DNA from: Ilex aquifolium
Lineage: Eukaryota > Streptophyta > Magnoliopsida > Aquifoliales > Aquifoliaceae
Assembly: GCA_951799425.1 (NCBI GenBank)
Contig: OX637395.1
Coordinates: 37,968,323 to 38,032,322, forward strand
DNA: 64,000 bases
Reading direction: 5' to 3'
The position numbers and the translations under genes are program-made. Every line of letters starts with the position of its first letter. Position 1 is the stretch's first letter. Positions 13,605 through 24,650 of the stretch are shown in pieces. Below the pieces are notes generated by a model. The model was not told the DNA's origin and made no database searches. It saw nothing but the letters and a program-made list of their open reading frames with translations.

Positions 13605-15515
13605 TTAGGATGGCAGAACAGGCAATTGAGCTTCAAAATTCAGGACATGAATCACTTGCCTGATTGAAGGCCGGAGATTAGGATCTGGGTGAGCACACCA
13701 AAGCCCCACAATCATCAAATGTTCTATTTCTTGCTCATCAAACCCTGCAGATAGTTTCGAGTCAGCTGCTTCAAGGAGCTTACCCATTCCATAAAGGTTC
13801 CAAACCCACTCAACCATTCTTATCTGATCTTCTGGGGCATTGGGATCTATAGGTTTTCTTCCACATGCTAATTCCAATGCTACAATTCCAAAGCTGTATA
13901 CATCTGACTCCCTTCTACACTTGCCTGTTATGATATATTCAGGATCCATATAGCCCATGGTCCCTGCTAGAACAGTCGTTTGGGATCCTTTTCCATGATC
14001 AACCATCCTAGCTAACCCAAAATCCCCGAGTTTTGCATTGAAATTCGAATCTAGCATAACATTACTTGATTTTATATCTCTATGCACCACACATTGTTCC
14101 CATTCCTCGTGTAGATAAAACAGTGCAGAGGCCAAACCTTGAGCAATTCTGTACCTTACCACCCAAGTCAACAAGCTTTTTTCTTTAAAAAGATGAGTGT
14201 CTAAGCTACCATTGGGCATGAATTCATAAACAAGTAGAAGTTCTCTTTTCTCATGGCACCAACCAATTAGCTGAACCAGATTCCTATGCCTCAGCCGACT
14301 GATGATTTTCACTTCTGATGCATACTCCTTTATCCCTTGTTTGGACTCTCTCGATACCCTCTTAACAGCAACATAGGAGTGTAACTCCCTCAAGAAACCT
14401 CTATAAACACCACCAAACCCTCCCTCTCCAAGTTTGAATTCCTCCGCAAAGTTGTTTGTTGCACGAACCAATTCTCCATATAAGAACTTCTTAGGTCCAC
14501 TACCCCTTTCGAATTGGTCGTTCATGGACGACTCAAAGACAAACTCTTCTTGATCCGCTTTCCTCTTCTTCCACACGCCATTACTAGCCAAAGCCACCCC
14601 GATCATAACCAAAACACTGAGACCGACACTCAACCCCACCACTAAACCTATTTGGCTTTTCTTTTCTCCGGTGACAACTATATTGGGGTCTCGATTTGGG
14701 CTTGGAGTTGGAGTTGGCGTTCTTAAATCGGTATCAACTGGTAAACTCGAATTAAACTCCCATGTTTTAACATTGTTTTTCTCAAACCAATCTCCTGTTG
14801 TAGCTGAGAACCCAAAAGTAACCCATTCTGGTAAGTAATCCCTCAGATCCACCAAATAGTTAAGCCTACCTTGTTGGGTTCCATTATTCGAAAAACCAGT
14901 GAAGACAACATTGAGAATTTTGGAACTAGAATTATAGCTAATCGAAGCATTATTCTCTGGCCCTTGTGTAATATCATTCGACCAGATCGTACTAGTAACA
15001 TATTTCATAGAATTGATATTGATACCTACATGTGTTCTAGAGGGATCCCAGCTATTCTGGAAAGTATCAAACTCCACTGCAACAAATGGACTCGCAGATG
15101 AGATTGTGTTCAGATCCTCGCGTGCAATACCGAGGTAACCCCCAACTTGGCCGATGGGGGATTTGACAGGAGCCAGGAAGAAAGCCAGCCCATCGCCGAA
15201 GTCCATACTTCCATTTGAATCAATTACGAAAGAGAAATGGGTGGTGAAGTCCGTCAGGTTTCCTGAAGCTTTATCGTATAAGTGCAGCGGTTCCTTATAA
15301 GTGGCTTGACCAACTTTTAGTACCGAAGCCATGTTACGTTCGTCTGGGGTGACTTGGATGCCTTGGTTGGAAATATCAGCACCTCCGATGAGGTTTATGG
15401 AGTTAGCATCCCCAGTTCCGATAGAGGGGAGGTTGAAGTGCAGGGAAGAAGCAAAAGGGATTGTGAGAAAGAAGAAAAAAGAGATATTCCAAGAGCTACT
15501 TACAGTTGCAGCCAT
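13605..15515 (-). CDS. L-type lectin receptor-like kinase A (class IX-like), tail-truncated
   Basis: Plasma-membrane receptor kinase; the extracellular legume-lectin domain binds ligands and the cytoplasmic Ser/Thr kinase signals, usually in immunity or development. The intronless 636-residue frame has a signal peptide (about 1-24), a lectin domain (about 25-265, with FVAVEFD around Asp150 and WDPSRTHVGIN), a Pro-rich linker, a membrane segment (about 289-310) and a kinase domain. Kinase motifs are GEGGFGGV (363-370), Lys385, Glu401, HRD (478-480), DFG (498-500) and GTMGYMDPE. It is an RD kinase with all key residues present. The start at 15515 gives the signal peptide directly. Compared with copy B, the codon after LPVLPS is TAA where B has AAA, so 64 C-terminal residues are cut off. 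The kinase core is whole, so the gene is probably functional. Confidence 0.93.
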   Translation of the reverse strand: MAATVSSSWNISFFFFLTIPFASSLHFNLPSIGTGDANSINLIGGADISNQGIQVTPDERNMASVLKVGQATYKEPLHLYDKASGNLTDFTTHFSFVIDSNGSMDFGDGLAFFLAPVKSPIGQVGGYLGIAREDLNTISSASPFVAVEFDTFQNSWDPSRTHVGININSMKYVTSTIWSNDITQGPENNASISYNSSSKILNVVFTGFSNNGTQQGRLNYLVDLRDYLPEWVTFGFSATTGDWFEKNNVKTWEFNSSLPVDTDLRTPTPTPSPNRDPNIVVTGEKKSQIGLVVGLSVGLSVLVMIGVALASNGVWKKRKADQEEFVFESSMNDQFERGSGPKKFLYGELVRATNNFAEEFKLGEGGFGGVYRGFLRELHSYVAVKRVSRESKQGIKEYASEVKIISRLRHRNLVQLIGWCHEKRELLLVYEFMPNGSLDTHLFKEKSLLTWVVRYRIAQGLASALFYLHEEWEQCVVHRDIKSSNVMLDSNFNAKLGDFGLARMVDHGKGSQTTVLAGTMGYMDPEYIITGKCRRESDVYSFGIVALELACGRKPIDPNAPEDQIRMVEWVWNLYGMGKLLEAADSKLSAGFDEQEIEHLMIVGLWCAHPDPNLRPSIRQVIHVLNFEAQLPVLPS

Positions 15516-16032
15516 GGCTCAAAGGTAAACTTGGGTTGGGAAGTTTGAGGTTTGTTGTATTGAATGTAACTAGCAAGTGCTGAATTAATATTGTCGTGTG
15601 TTCATCAAGTCTTTGGGAAATACTTTTGCTAAGAAAAGATAGACTCAAGACAAACTTGTGCAGAACAAGCTTTGTTCTGGTGCTTTGCGCGCAAATTCAC
15701 GCTTGAGGAACAAATCACACTCACACTTTACACTAATTTATGTATTCGCTTGATTTGCAGATTTATAGTTGTTTTAAAGTTCTTATCAGACTTATTTAAT
15801 CTTAATTTTTGTTTTTTGGATACGACATATGTCAAACTTGAATGATACTTAACTTGTCATTTGCGATCTTGTAATTAATATATATTTAAAAATTAAATAG
15901 GTTGTGATATAATTGTGCATGAAATTTAATTTTTAAATTATAATTTTAGTAACTTCTATGTATTTATGTAGATAATGTGACGCTCTTAAGACATTTTTGT
16001 TTTATTTTTTGAAAATTTGTAGCTTTTTAGAA
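15516..16032 (-). other. Upstream region of LecRK A
   Basis: The part nearest the ATG resembles the upstream regions of copies B and C (TTGGGTTGGGAAG and CAAGTGCTGAATT phrases). About 15755-16030 matches 61190-61420 upstream of copy C. No convincing TATA box was seen. Confidence 0.6.
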
Positions 16033-16535
16033 GAGTAATTATACGTTACCCCCTTGTACTATTATTTTTATTTCACTTTATACCCTCAATTATAAAATTT
16101 TTCACATTATACCCTAAAATATTAATTTTATTTCATATCACTCCAATAGATAACTGTAAATTTGAAGATCTGTCAAATGAGGGAGGAAAATCCCAAAGAG
16201 CTTCCCGCTAAATGTCTAGTACCATTTTATTTTATCTCTTTTGCAATCAAATGGTTGATAGGAAGAAACAGAAGGTCGGCCAAAGAAAGAAAATTTGGAG
16301 TTTATGGATGGGTATTTTCCTTGATTTTTGACCTGCACATGTGCAATTGACAGTTGTTTATTGATAGTATAGATCACTCACATGCGCATTTACCATCAAA
16401 AAATTGATAACCATTATCTATTGGAGTGATACGAAATAAAATTGATACTTTAAGAATATAATGTGAAAAATTTTATAATTAAGGGTATAAAATAAAATAA
16501 AAATAATAGCTCAGGGGTTAAAATATAATTTACTT
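16033..16535. mobile_element. MITE with 9-bp target duplication (MULE-type)
   Basis: The ends are GAGTAATTATACGTTACCCC and, inverted, AAGTAAATTATATTTTAACC, with similarity continuing inward for about 100 bp. TTTTTAGAA flanks both sides (16024-16032 and 16536-16544). The paralogous site at about 61405-61425 has the same flanks joined without the element. A 9-bp TSD fits Mutator-like elements. No transposase was seen. Confidence 0.8.
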
Positions 16536-16710
16536 TTTTTAGAATATGACTCGTGTCTTCCACGAGTCAACTTGCGTTCGTTCAATTCGCTTTCATCATT
16601 GACTCTTGACTTAATCTCGTGCCTTCCACGGTAAATTCGTTATCCCACACTTTAATGCATTATAACAAGTCTTCCACGACCCTAAAAGTCATTCATTAAT
16701 TTACCGAACT

Positions 16711-17775
16711 CAGAGTAAATTACAAATTGCCACCCTCAATTTTGGGTATTTTTTAATTAAGTCTCTCAGGTTTCAATTTCGACAAATGACCCCCTTTAAA
16801 TTTGTTAAACTAGTGATAAAATTGATAAAATAGTCATGTGGTATTCACTTGGTCTCCAATTTGTTTAAAAGACAAAAGTATCCCTTATCAAATTTTCTTT
16901 CCCCATTTTAAAAAAATTCCCTACTCCCCCACTTGACCCACAACAACTGTCGGGGACCCCCCCTTTTCTTTTCCTATTTTCTCCGTAGTGAAACCTCATT
17001 CCCCATCTCCCTGTACCCTCCCTCTAACAACACAACCGGTGTAACCCCATCTATCTCTCTCTCTCTCTCACACGCACACACATACACAAATCCTGGTATT
17101 AAAAGTACTATTAACCCTTAAAGGAATTACGCCACAAATGGGTGGGTTACTGCCACAAATATTTGCTTCGAATTCTGCTCTGGCCTGTTCTTGGTTGTGT
17201 GTGGATAGGATAGTTTTGTTTTTGTGCTATTGTAGATGGAGGTGAAGGTGGATGTCTTGGGTTGCACTTGTGTTCTTTTTCTTGGTGTTGCGTTGGTTCT
17301 TGGTGGTAGTTGGTTGTAAAGGGATGTGAAGGTTTTTAGGTGTTCTGAGCTGGGTTGTTTGTTCATTTGTTTGGTTTATCAGATTTGCTGTGGAGGTGCA
17401 AATGGAGGTGAAAATGCTTAGGTGGTGGCTGCTATGCATTATTCTAGGTGTTGGATGAGTAGGCTACATTGAAAAAGTTGATGACACCACTTTTTTAAGA
17501 GATAATATGCATTTATATTGTGTAGTATTAGTCTTTTGCTTCGGCTGTTGAAGTAGGAGTTGGTTGGCGGTGAGAATGTAATGGGTATTGCAGAAAAACA
17601 TACGGGCAAACAATATAGACTAGAAGGGTGTAATGATATTTTATATTTCCGTAGGATCTTTCAGTCAATTCACACCTCCTGAAATTAATTTTGAGGGGTA
17701 ATTTATTGAAAGTGAAACCTAAGGGAGTTGATTGCAAAAGACCCAAAATTGAGGGGGGCAATTTGTATTTTACCC
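16711..17775. mobile_element. TIR element of about 1.07 kb, family unknown
   Basis: The left end begins near GAGTAAATTACAAATTGCC and the right end, inverted, GGGTAAAATACAAATTGCC. The inverted match continues through CTCAATTTTGGGT and AGGTTTCA for about 85 bp. No matching target duplication was found outside the ends. The interior has a CT run near 17055 and no recognisable protein. Confidence 0.6.
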
Positions 17776-18171
17776 AAAAAAGTTTATGCACCCAAGAAAA
17801 CAGAAATATGTGAAATTCTTTTTCCTTTCCGCAAGGGCTAGGAGATTGGATCTAGTCGTAAGAAGAATGCTTGGTATAAATAACTCACTTCTTGGTCTTC
17901 AATCTCCCAGTCTCTACGAACGCCCCCAATCAGTGCAATAGAATGTATATATTTATCTATCTCTTGACTTGAAATTGGAGCATGTTTGACAAAAGATCTG
18001 AGTGTCTAAGGTTAGTGAGAGAAAATGTCTTATCCATCTTCTAAAGTGGTTGGTTGCAACAAATTTCTTGGTCAACCCAAGAATCTTACGATCTTTGAAA
18101 AATATTGCTTGAAATTACTCAAACATTTCATCTTTAGCGGCTAACCCAGCTAATCATCCTTACTTTATCAA
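17776..18171. other. Intergenic, no feature recognised
   Basis: Single-copy-looking sequence between the TIR element and the Helitron; nothing could be assigned. Confidence 0.5.
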
Positions 18172-18680
18172 CTAGTAGAATCCCGTGCAATGACCAAATA
18201 TGAATATTAAATATATTATATTTGCCCTCGTATTTGAAATAGAATCAAGCTAAACACAAAATTAATAGATTAAATCAAATAAACTCGTCTCAATAAATCA
18301 ACATTCAATTAGAAAAACACTCAAAATATTTAAAAAATAACATCGAGTGTTGGTAGACTAGCTTATAAAATTAGTTCGAACCAGTACAATGCACAAAAAG
18401 GTATGAATCATAACATAGTTTTATTACAGTATCAACATAATAAAAAAAATTAGTCAATCATAAAACAGAATTTAAAGTTACATGGTTTCAAGCAAAAGTT
18501 ATTACATATATAGTAAAAAATAATCACCATACAATTCATAAAATAGACTGACTCGTACTATAACCCAAAAAAAAAAAAAAAAAAAAAAATCACCTTCTCA
18601 CAATATATTTTCACCCGTATCTTTTAGTTCCACCCAATGAACAGTAGCTAATGTCAATCTTCTATACAATAAAACACGAG

Positions 18681-18858
18681 TAATGCTACGTTGATCAAAT
18701 TTTGGGATCAAATTAAAAACCCAAATGACATGACAGCATATTATTTGGAGTCTTTATTAGGGCCCAAATGACATGACATCAAATAAAAAAACCCAAGTCA
18801 ACTGACATGTCATTTGAGTTCTTAATTTGGTCCTAAAATTTGGTCAGTATTACTGATA
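18681..18858. repeat. Short MITE-like inverted repeat
   Basis: The two halves pair as inverted copies: TAATGCTACGTTGATCAAAT on the left and, inverted from the right, AGTAATACTGACCAAAT, followed in both by CCAAATGACATG-type sequence. About 178 bp in all. The target duplication is unclear. Confidence 0.55.
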
Positions 18859-19990
18859 AAACACAGCTCATAAATCAACCAAAACTTACCCATACTTCTC
18901 TCTTTCTCGTAATCCTCTTCCACCCTTATATTTTGGAGTTGACTATGGTCCCCATTTTTTTTTAGTACCATACATTTCCATTTATTATATTTATGAATAT
19001 TTTTATTATTATTATGATATCTAAAAAATGATAAAAATAGTTACTACAATATTGATAAAAATACCCATAAAAAAGATAAATCACTCACAAAAATAATAAT
19101 TTTTTTGTACCGAAAAAATGATAAAAATAATTACTACAAATGTAGTAAAAATATTTACAAATGTGATACATTTTCTCTAAAATAATAATTTTTTATTATA
19201 AAATAACTTATAAAAAATATCCATTAATAAATAAAAAATTTTCTTCAGCACCCTTTGTCAAGTCCATTCTTTTCGCATAAAGAATTCAACCACCTTTTGC
19301 ACGCAACCCACCAAATCCACTCATACTCGTACCTCTCTGTTTCTCTCTCTCTCTCTTCTTTACGTCTTCACACATCAGGAATTTGGGTGATGGATTGGAC
19401 TCAGTCTGAAGTGAACCCTTTCAAACTCAATTCCCACTTTTGATGATATGAAATTAAAGATAAATTCGGTTCATCTTCGTGTTTGATAAGTTATTAGTTG
19501 TTGCACACGTGCGTTGTATGTGAACCATTTCACATTACTTTCAATTTTAGTTTTTTTTACTTAAATTGTTTTTTCATTTGTTGAATATGTGATGATCATA
19601 TTTGATTTGCATTTAAATTATTGACAAAAAAATGAGCAGAGTTTTATAAAAACTTATTAACTACATTATGATATATAATTATCTCAACACTAATTTGTGT
19701 TTTATGTAATACCATATTTCTTTCTTACATACCTTGCTTAAATATTTATTTCCATAGTGTCTACAGCGTATCAAATCATACATTAAGAGATTACAATATT
19801 CTGATTCAGCCGCTTTCATATTTACAAACCATACATTGAAAATAAAAAATCAATTGAAATCCTTTATTAAACAGGGATCCTGACCACTTTTATACCTACT
19901 ATGATGTTAAAAATTGATGTTATTGGAAGCAATGAACATTTAATTACATGAAATGCATTGAGAGTTGAGCAAAAAATAACTCAACGATAG

Positions 19991-20217
19991 TCAAATGACT
20001 TAGCTCATTTTTAAGCAATCAACTCATTCACCGAAGAAAAAATAACCCATGTTTTTCTCTTTTGTGGGTCATTAACTTGAACAATCTCCAGGTCCGATTT
20101 GATTTCCATGTTCAACTTCTCCGGCTTAAATTTCTTTATGACCTTTGATTTTGCTTTAATTATGTTGGGGAGTGTAGCATACCTAGGTTGATCCAACCTC
20201 AAGTCAGTCGGCTCCAA
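19991..20217 (-). pseudogene. Fragment of electron-transfer flavoprotein beta subunit (C-terminal end)
   Basis: Minus-strand reading gives TDLRLDQPRYATLPNIIKAK and SDLEIVQVNDP followed by SSVNELI, which matches the C-terminal end of plant mitochondrial ETF beta. That protein passes electrons from dehydrogenases to ETF-ubiquinone oxidoreductase. Only this last part is present. After NELI several bases are missing relative to a normal gene, so the frame shifts and stops early, although the bases of the normal terminal codons can still be seen to 19991. No upstream exons lie nearby. It is a captured, non-functional fragment inside Helitron 1. Confidence 0.85.
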
Positions 20218-22854
20218 AAAACCTCAAGTTAGTGCTGCATACGAACCAAAATATGAAATAAGTCGTAAGTTACTAACATAAACAGTACTAAGGTTAGTGA
20301 TAGAAAGAGATACATTAGTTAAAGACCTTTTTGTTGACTTTATTCTAAACTATGTACCTTTCGTGATAGCAAGAAAATTGTGCTCTAAACTCTATTAACA
20401 AAAGGTTTGATATAGGCTACGCAAGCTTGGATAAATGCATACATAAGCATGCTTCAAAAGGCAATCCTCAAACACCAGATAAACAAACAATCAGAAAAGG
20501 TTCCCCATTCACTTGCCCATTGTTCAAAAACTCAAAATTAAGATTGTGTACCTCAAGCCTTTTAGCAATTCCAGAATTCTAGTTGAACCATCCTCTACAA
20601 GAGCTATTTGAGGATTGAAACCTTCCAGGAAAAAAAGTCAAAGGTAAGCATATGGGATATATAATGCTAAAATGCAAAATAAGTTTCAGTGCTACATAAA
20701 AAGTGAACCCGGTAGCATGAAAATTGAACACGTTAAATGGATATCACCTTAACAAAATAGATTTGAATACACCAATTCCAAACTCATCTTTAGCAATTGA
20801 ACCCACTGGTTCACAAAAAACACTTAAGTTACGTAGTGCACAAAATTTTCAACAGGGCAATGATTGCCTCCAAAAGATTCTCAGACATGGAGAAAGCATC
20901 CACCTACCATCAGATGAACCAAGTGCACGATATAAATTGATATATTATTGTATTGACATAAACCTGTCTCAGAATTTGCGTCTCATATCTCTTTTAATTG
21001 AAGTTTATATACTTCGAGTTTGAATCTATTCAATCTATAATGCATGCAACCAACATATACAATTTTCATTCTTCTCATTCTTTTAAGGAGAAGAAAGACA
21101 TAATTACCAAAAAAAAATGTAAAAACAGATGTTGATAACAAAGCAATGAATTGAAATAGGAGGTGATATAGCAACTCTCGGTCCAAATATGTCAACCAGT
21201 ACACTACAAATAACTACAAAAACAGCGAACCTGTAGATGTTTTTCAGCCACTGTTTTGCTCTAGTTTTTGTGTTGTTTTTCGTGTTCTTGGCGAAATAAT
21301 TAGTTGCCACAAAAACTACTGAACATATGCTGTCCAAGGCTGCTAGAGACTCATTTTATGGAAAAAAAACAGCAACTCATCACCTTCATTCATGACCAAG
21401 AAAATTACACTATCCACAAAGCACAAAGCTTATGACTTTTCTCCTGCCTTCAGGAACCTCAACCTTTTTATAATATTTTTTCACAATAGACCTATGCACT
21501 ATAATTGATAGATAACACTTTGTAACTCTAGGAGGAAGCTTATCTTAGAAATATATGTAATAGTCAGAAACAATCCCCAAAACTAAATATTGCAGAAAAC
21601 AAAATCCTACAACATCAAAATATGCTGGCAAGCAAATTGTTCTACCAAAAATTCAGTTCCCCTAGAATGACAGTAAAAATGATTACTTTGTAGTAATTAT
21701 AATCTGGGGTAAAATCTACAAAAAAAAAAAAAAAAAATGCTTTGATGCTATGACTCATTGGAATGTTTTTTTTCCCCAGTAAGTCATTGAAATATATTAA
21801 CCATAGTGAGTTATCAAAACAAACACATAACACTATAGATAGAACAGATTGCTGAAAATATTTCTGTTTGTCTAGTTCATTTTTTCCTTTTATTGTGTTT
21901 AATCATCAAATGATATGATGCAGGGGATGAAAATGGATTGCACAAATTTTTTTTTGTCAATGATTGGGATTGAAAAACCTAGCTAAGAGAAGAATAGTTT
22001 TCATTGGATACATACAATCTATTTTGTTGCAGATACAAAACAAGCTATCCAAGCAGCTGCAATGCGAATGCATGATTAAACTTATACATCAGTTGGGGCT
22101 TTCTTTCAATTAAATAAAGGAGAGATACATGGCTTCTTATTATAAACACAAACAAAAGAAAATTGACTGCTCACAAACAACCTTTGCGTACTTCAAATCT
22201 TCTTGCCAGGGACATTCAGACCAAAAGTTTTCAAAGTCTTCCTACAAAAGGAGTGGTATCAAAACCAGTTGAGAGTTTGGAAGTTTATCGTGTGTTTGAA
22301 TACCCAAACACATAGGCAGTATTTATATGCACAAACATTTAAATTACCACAATATAAACTTCATTCTCCTATATCTTGTCCACAAGATCTATCTTAAGTA
22401 TATTGTTGCTTTACAAAGTTTAGTCATGTTTGTTGGTGGACAAAAATCTTGCCAGGAACTTACTATTACACCTCATTAAAAGTAGCTTCACTTTCAATGT
22501 GACCTTCTTCACTTTCGATAATGTCGTGTCTTATTAATGTCACACCTTAAATTGATTTGTAATATACTTGAATTATAATCTGAGTATTTACATATATCGA
22601 ATGGGCACAACTTGTTTAAATATGCACATGGCACCTGAAGATTTTGCTGGTTACAAGTGATCTCATCCCAAGAATGTAAATCACCCAACACAACCAATGA
22701 ATTTGAGAGAGGAATTTGACTTAGACATGTCATAAAATAATTCCGTAAGACTACTATGAGCCCGTATTTCTATTTCGAGGGTATCTGAAAGCTCAACATA
22801 AAGAACAAGAAATCCTTTAACTACAATATCATAATGAGCAAGTAGCTACACTGG

Positions 22855-23099
22855 AGAAAATATTGTGTGCTCACCGGGCACCACATGGCACTTCCATGTG
22901 GTGTACATTACAAATAAAAAAATGTATGTGTCCAATGAATGACTGTCACTTATCACTTTATTTGATTTTTTTTTTTTGAAAAAGCTAACTTGTGTGGCAC
23001 ACAAGCTAGTTGTGTGACAAATTCTCATTGGGTGTATCCATCAAATGGCATTGCCACCTGGTGCCTATATTTAAGCACTCAATATTTTCTTAGCTAAGC
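22855..23099. mobile_element. Small MITE-like element
   Basis: GAAAATATTGTGTGCTC at the left and GAAAATATTGAGTGCTT inverted at the right are followed in both halves by GGCACCA and ATGGCA/GTGGCA sequence. About 245 bp. The target duplication was not resolved. It lies inside Helitron 1, so it probably inserted there later. Confidence 0.5.
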
Positions 23100-23996
23100 A
23101 AGCAACATTTCTAAATCCTAGTGAGGTTTGACTCAAAAAAACTTGGTTCCAAGAGTGAGTTCATTCAAATTGGACATGATCTAGGTATGCATTGTTCCGA
23201 TGTGGTGGGTAATCTCAAGCTATTATTCCAATGGCTGCATCTGGTTACTATAAAATCATGAAACCAGTTTTTGTTTTACACTAAATATTTAAGATTGGCA
23301 TCGAAAACCATTCATTAGCATTGCAAATTGTTACACACAAATCTAAATTTGTATATTAACAATTTTGTCAAGCTCCCTACTACCTCTAACTAAGGAAGTA
23401 TAGATGTGTGCATTTCTCAAAGAAGAATGAACTTCTTAACCTACAACATATAAAGCATTAACAAGCACCAAAATTGCACATGAACAAGCTTATCTCAATA
23501 GTTTGAACATATCACATATTGTGCAGAAGCTAAACACAAAAACCATGGACTCGTCTTAATATCTCATAACCGGTCCTGGATTTACAAAGCTATACATAAG
23601 TAGGGTGATCTGGATTTTCTATTTGGTACAATGCATTACATATACAGAAAAAAAAAAAAGAAACAATGCAACCTACGTCAGAAGCTAAACCCAGTTCCAA
23701 TAACTTTTTTTCACATCTCAAAGTGCCCAATTGAGCATACAAGCGCACTAAATTGGACAGACATAATTCCAATGAAACCCAAGATATATAATACCCCAAC
23801 TGAACAAAAACAAAGACAAAAGTTCCCCAATCCGAAATATAAAATGTAACCCAAAAGGCAATCAACATAATTCCAACAAGAACCCAAAAATCGCAAGCCT
23901 CAATTCACATAAATGCAAATGACATATAATTCCTCTAGAAACTGTAGAATATGGCTTATAAGTAACCCAAGTGACTGTCAATTTACAAAAACTAAC

Positions 23997-24181
23997 CAGC
24001 AATGCCATAGACTTTTGCTATAAAATTCAGCCCTCCAGTAGCTCTATTAACCTCGGCCGCCCTCTACAACAAGCTTTTGACTTCCTGCGGCAAATACACC
24101 ACGGGGTCTTCACTGATATTGAGATCAGATGGTTCCATTCGATCAATTTTTAACACTCTAAAGAACCTTTTGTTCCGATCA
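23997..24181 (-). pseudogene. Captured exon of a SAC-domain phosphoinositide phosphatase
   Basis: The 185-nt exon lies between a good acceptor (ATCCCACAG) and donor (GTTAGT) on the minus strand. It reads DRNKRFFRVLKIDR, EPSDLNISEDPVVYLPQEVK and NRATGGLNFIAKVYGIAG, the N-terminal part of the SAC domain of plant SAC1-5-type phosphatases, which hydrolyse phosphoinositides on endomembranes. A TAG at 24064-24066 replaces a codon that is usually Gln in this family. The preceding exon and the downstream catalytic exons were not found. It is a dead fragment within Helitron 1. Confidence 0.85.
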
Positions 24182-24610
24182 CTGTGGGATTAAGTAATAC
24201 CGCTTCACACACAAACTCAAAATTAGATCAAACACAATGTGATTTCCTGAATAACTTCACATGCATTTCGATCGTAACTGATTCTGTAATTGAATTGTTG
24301 TAATTAAAGAAAATTGGGGAGAATAATTAAAGAGGGACGGAGAGGGGGAAGGTAAAGAGAGGGGGTACGACGGTTTGTTCTTGGCCGATTTCTGATAACG
24401 CAGGGGAGAGAGGGAGAGTAACGAATGAGAATAGGAAAGGATTTGGGTTGTAATTAAGCAAGAGAGAGCGATGGTAAGAACAGGAATGAAGTGGAGGTAG
24501 GTTGTCTGCCATTAAATCTGAAGGATATGGATGGTATATGTGTGTTGTCAGAGGGCAAAGGTGGAAAAATAATAATTTTCAAGTATGCTGATATTTTAAA
24601 GTAGTATAGA
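24182..24610 (-). other. 5' terminal region of Helitron 1
   Basis: Pyrimidine-rich on the minus strand, without coding motifs, ending at the TC terminus. The small open frame here has no recognisable similarity. Confidence 0.45.
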
Positions 24611-24620
24611 TATACACACA

Positions 24621-24650
24621 CTAGCGATAACCCATACCTGAAGACACAAT
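24621..24650 (-). mobile_element. 3' terminus of a second Helitron (Helitron 2)
   Basis: On the minus strand the sequence ends in CTAG followed by a host T (24620). Just inside lies GTCTTCAGGTATGGGTTAT, the same terminal phrase as at 62084 and 63223 (CAGGTAATNACTAG type). The pre-terminal hairpin is degenerate here. The body would extend to the right. Only 10 bp separate it from the 5' end of Helitron 1. Confidence 0.6.

Larger units (their letters stand above)
18172..24610 (-). mobile_element. Helitron 1, carrying gene fragments
   Basis: On the minus strand the element would begin TCTATACTACTTTAAAA at 24610 after a host A, and end GCACGGGATTCTACTAG at 18172 before a host T. This is the A|TC...CTRR|T arrangement of Helitrons, with no target duplication. 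The pre-terminal hairpin is weak: GCACGGG is present but its partner arm has decayed. No Rep/helicase gene was seen, so it is non-autonomous. It contains an ETF-beta fragment (19991-20217) and a SAC-domain exon (23997-24181), both in the element's own orientation, plus exon-like scraps at 20552-20621 and about 20830-20910 that were not identified. Both ends were found by pattern only. Confidence 0.65.
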
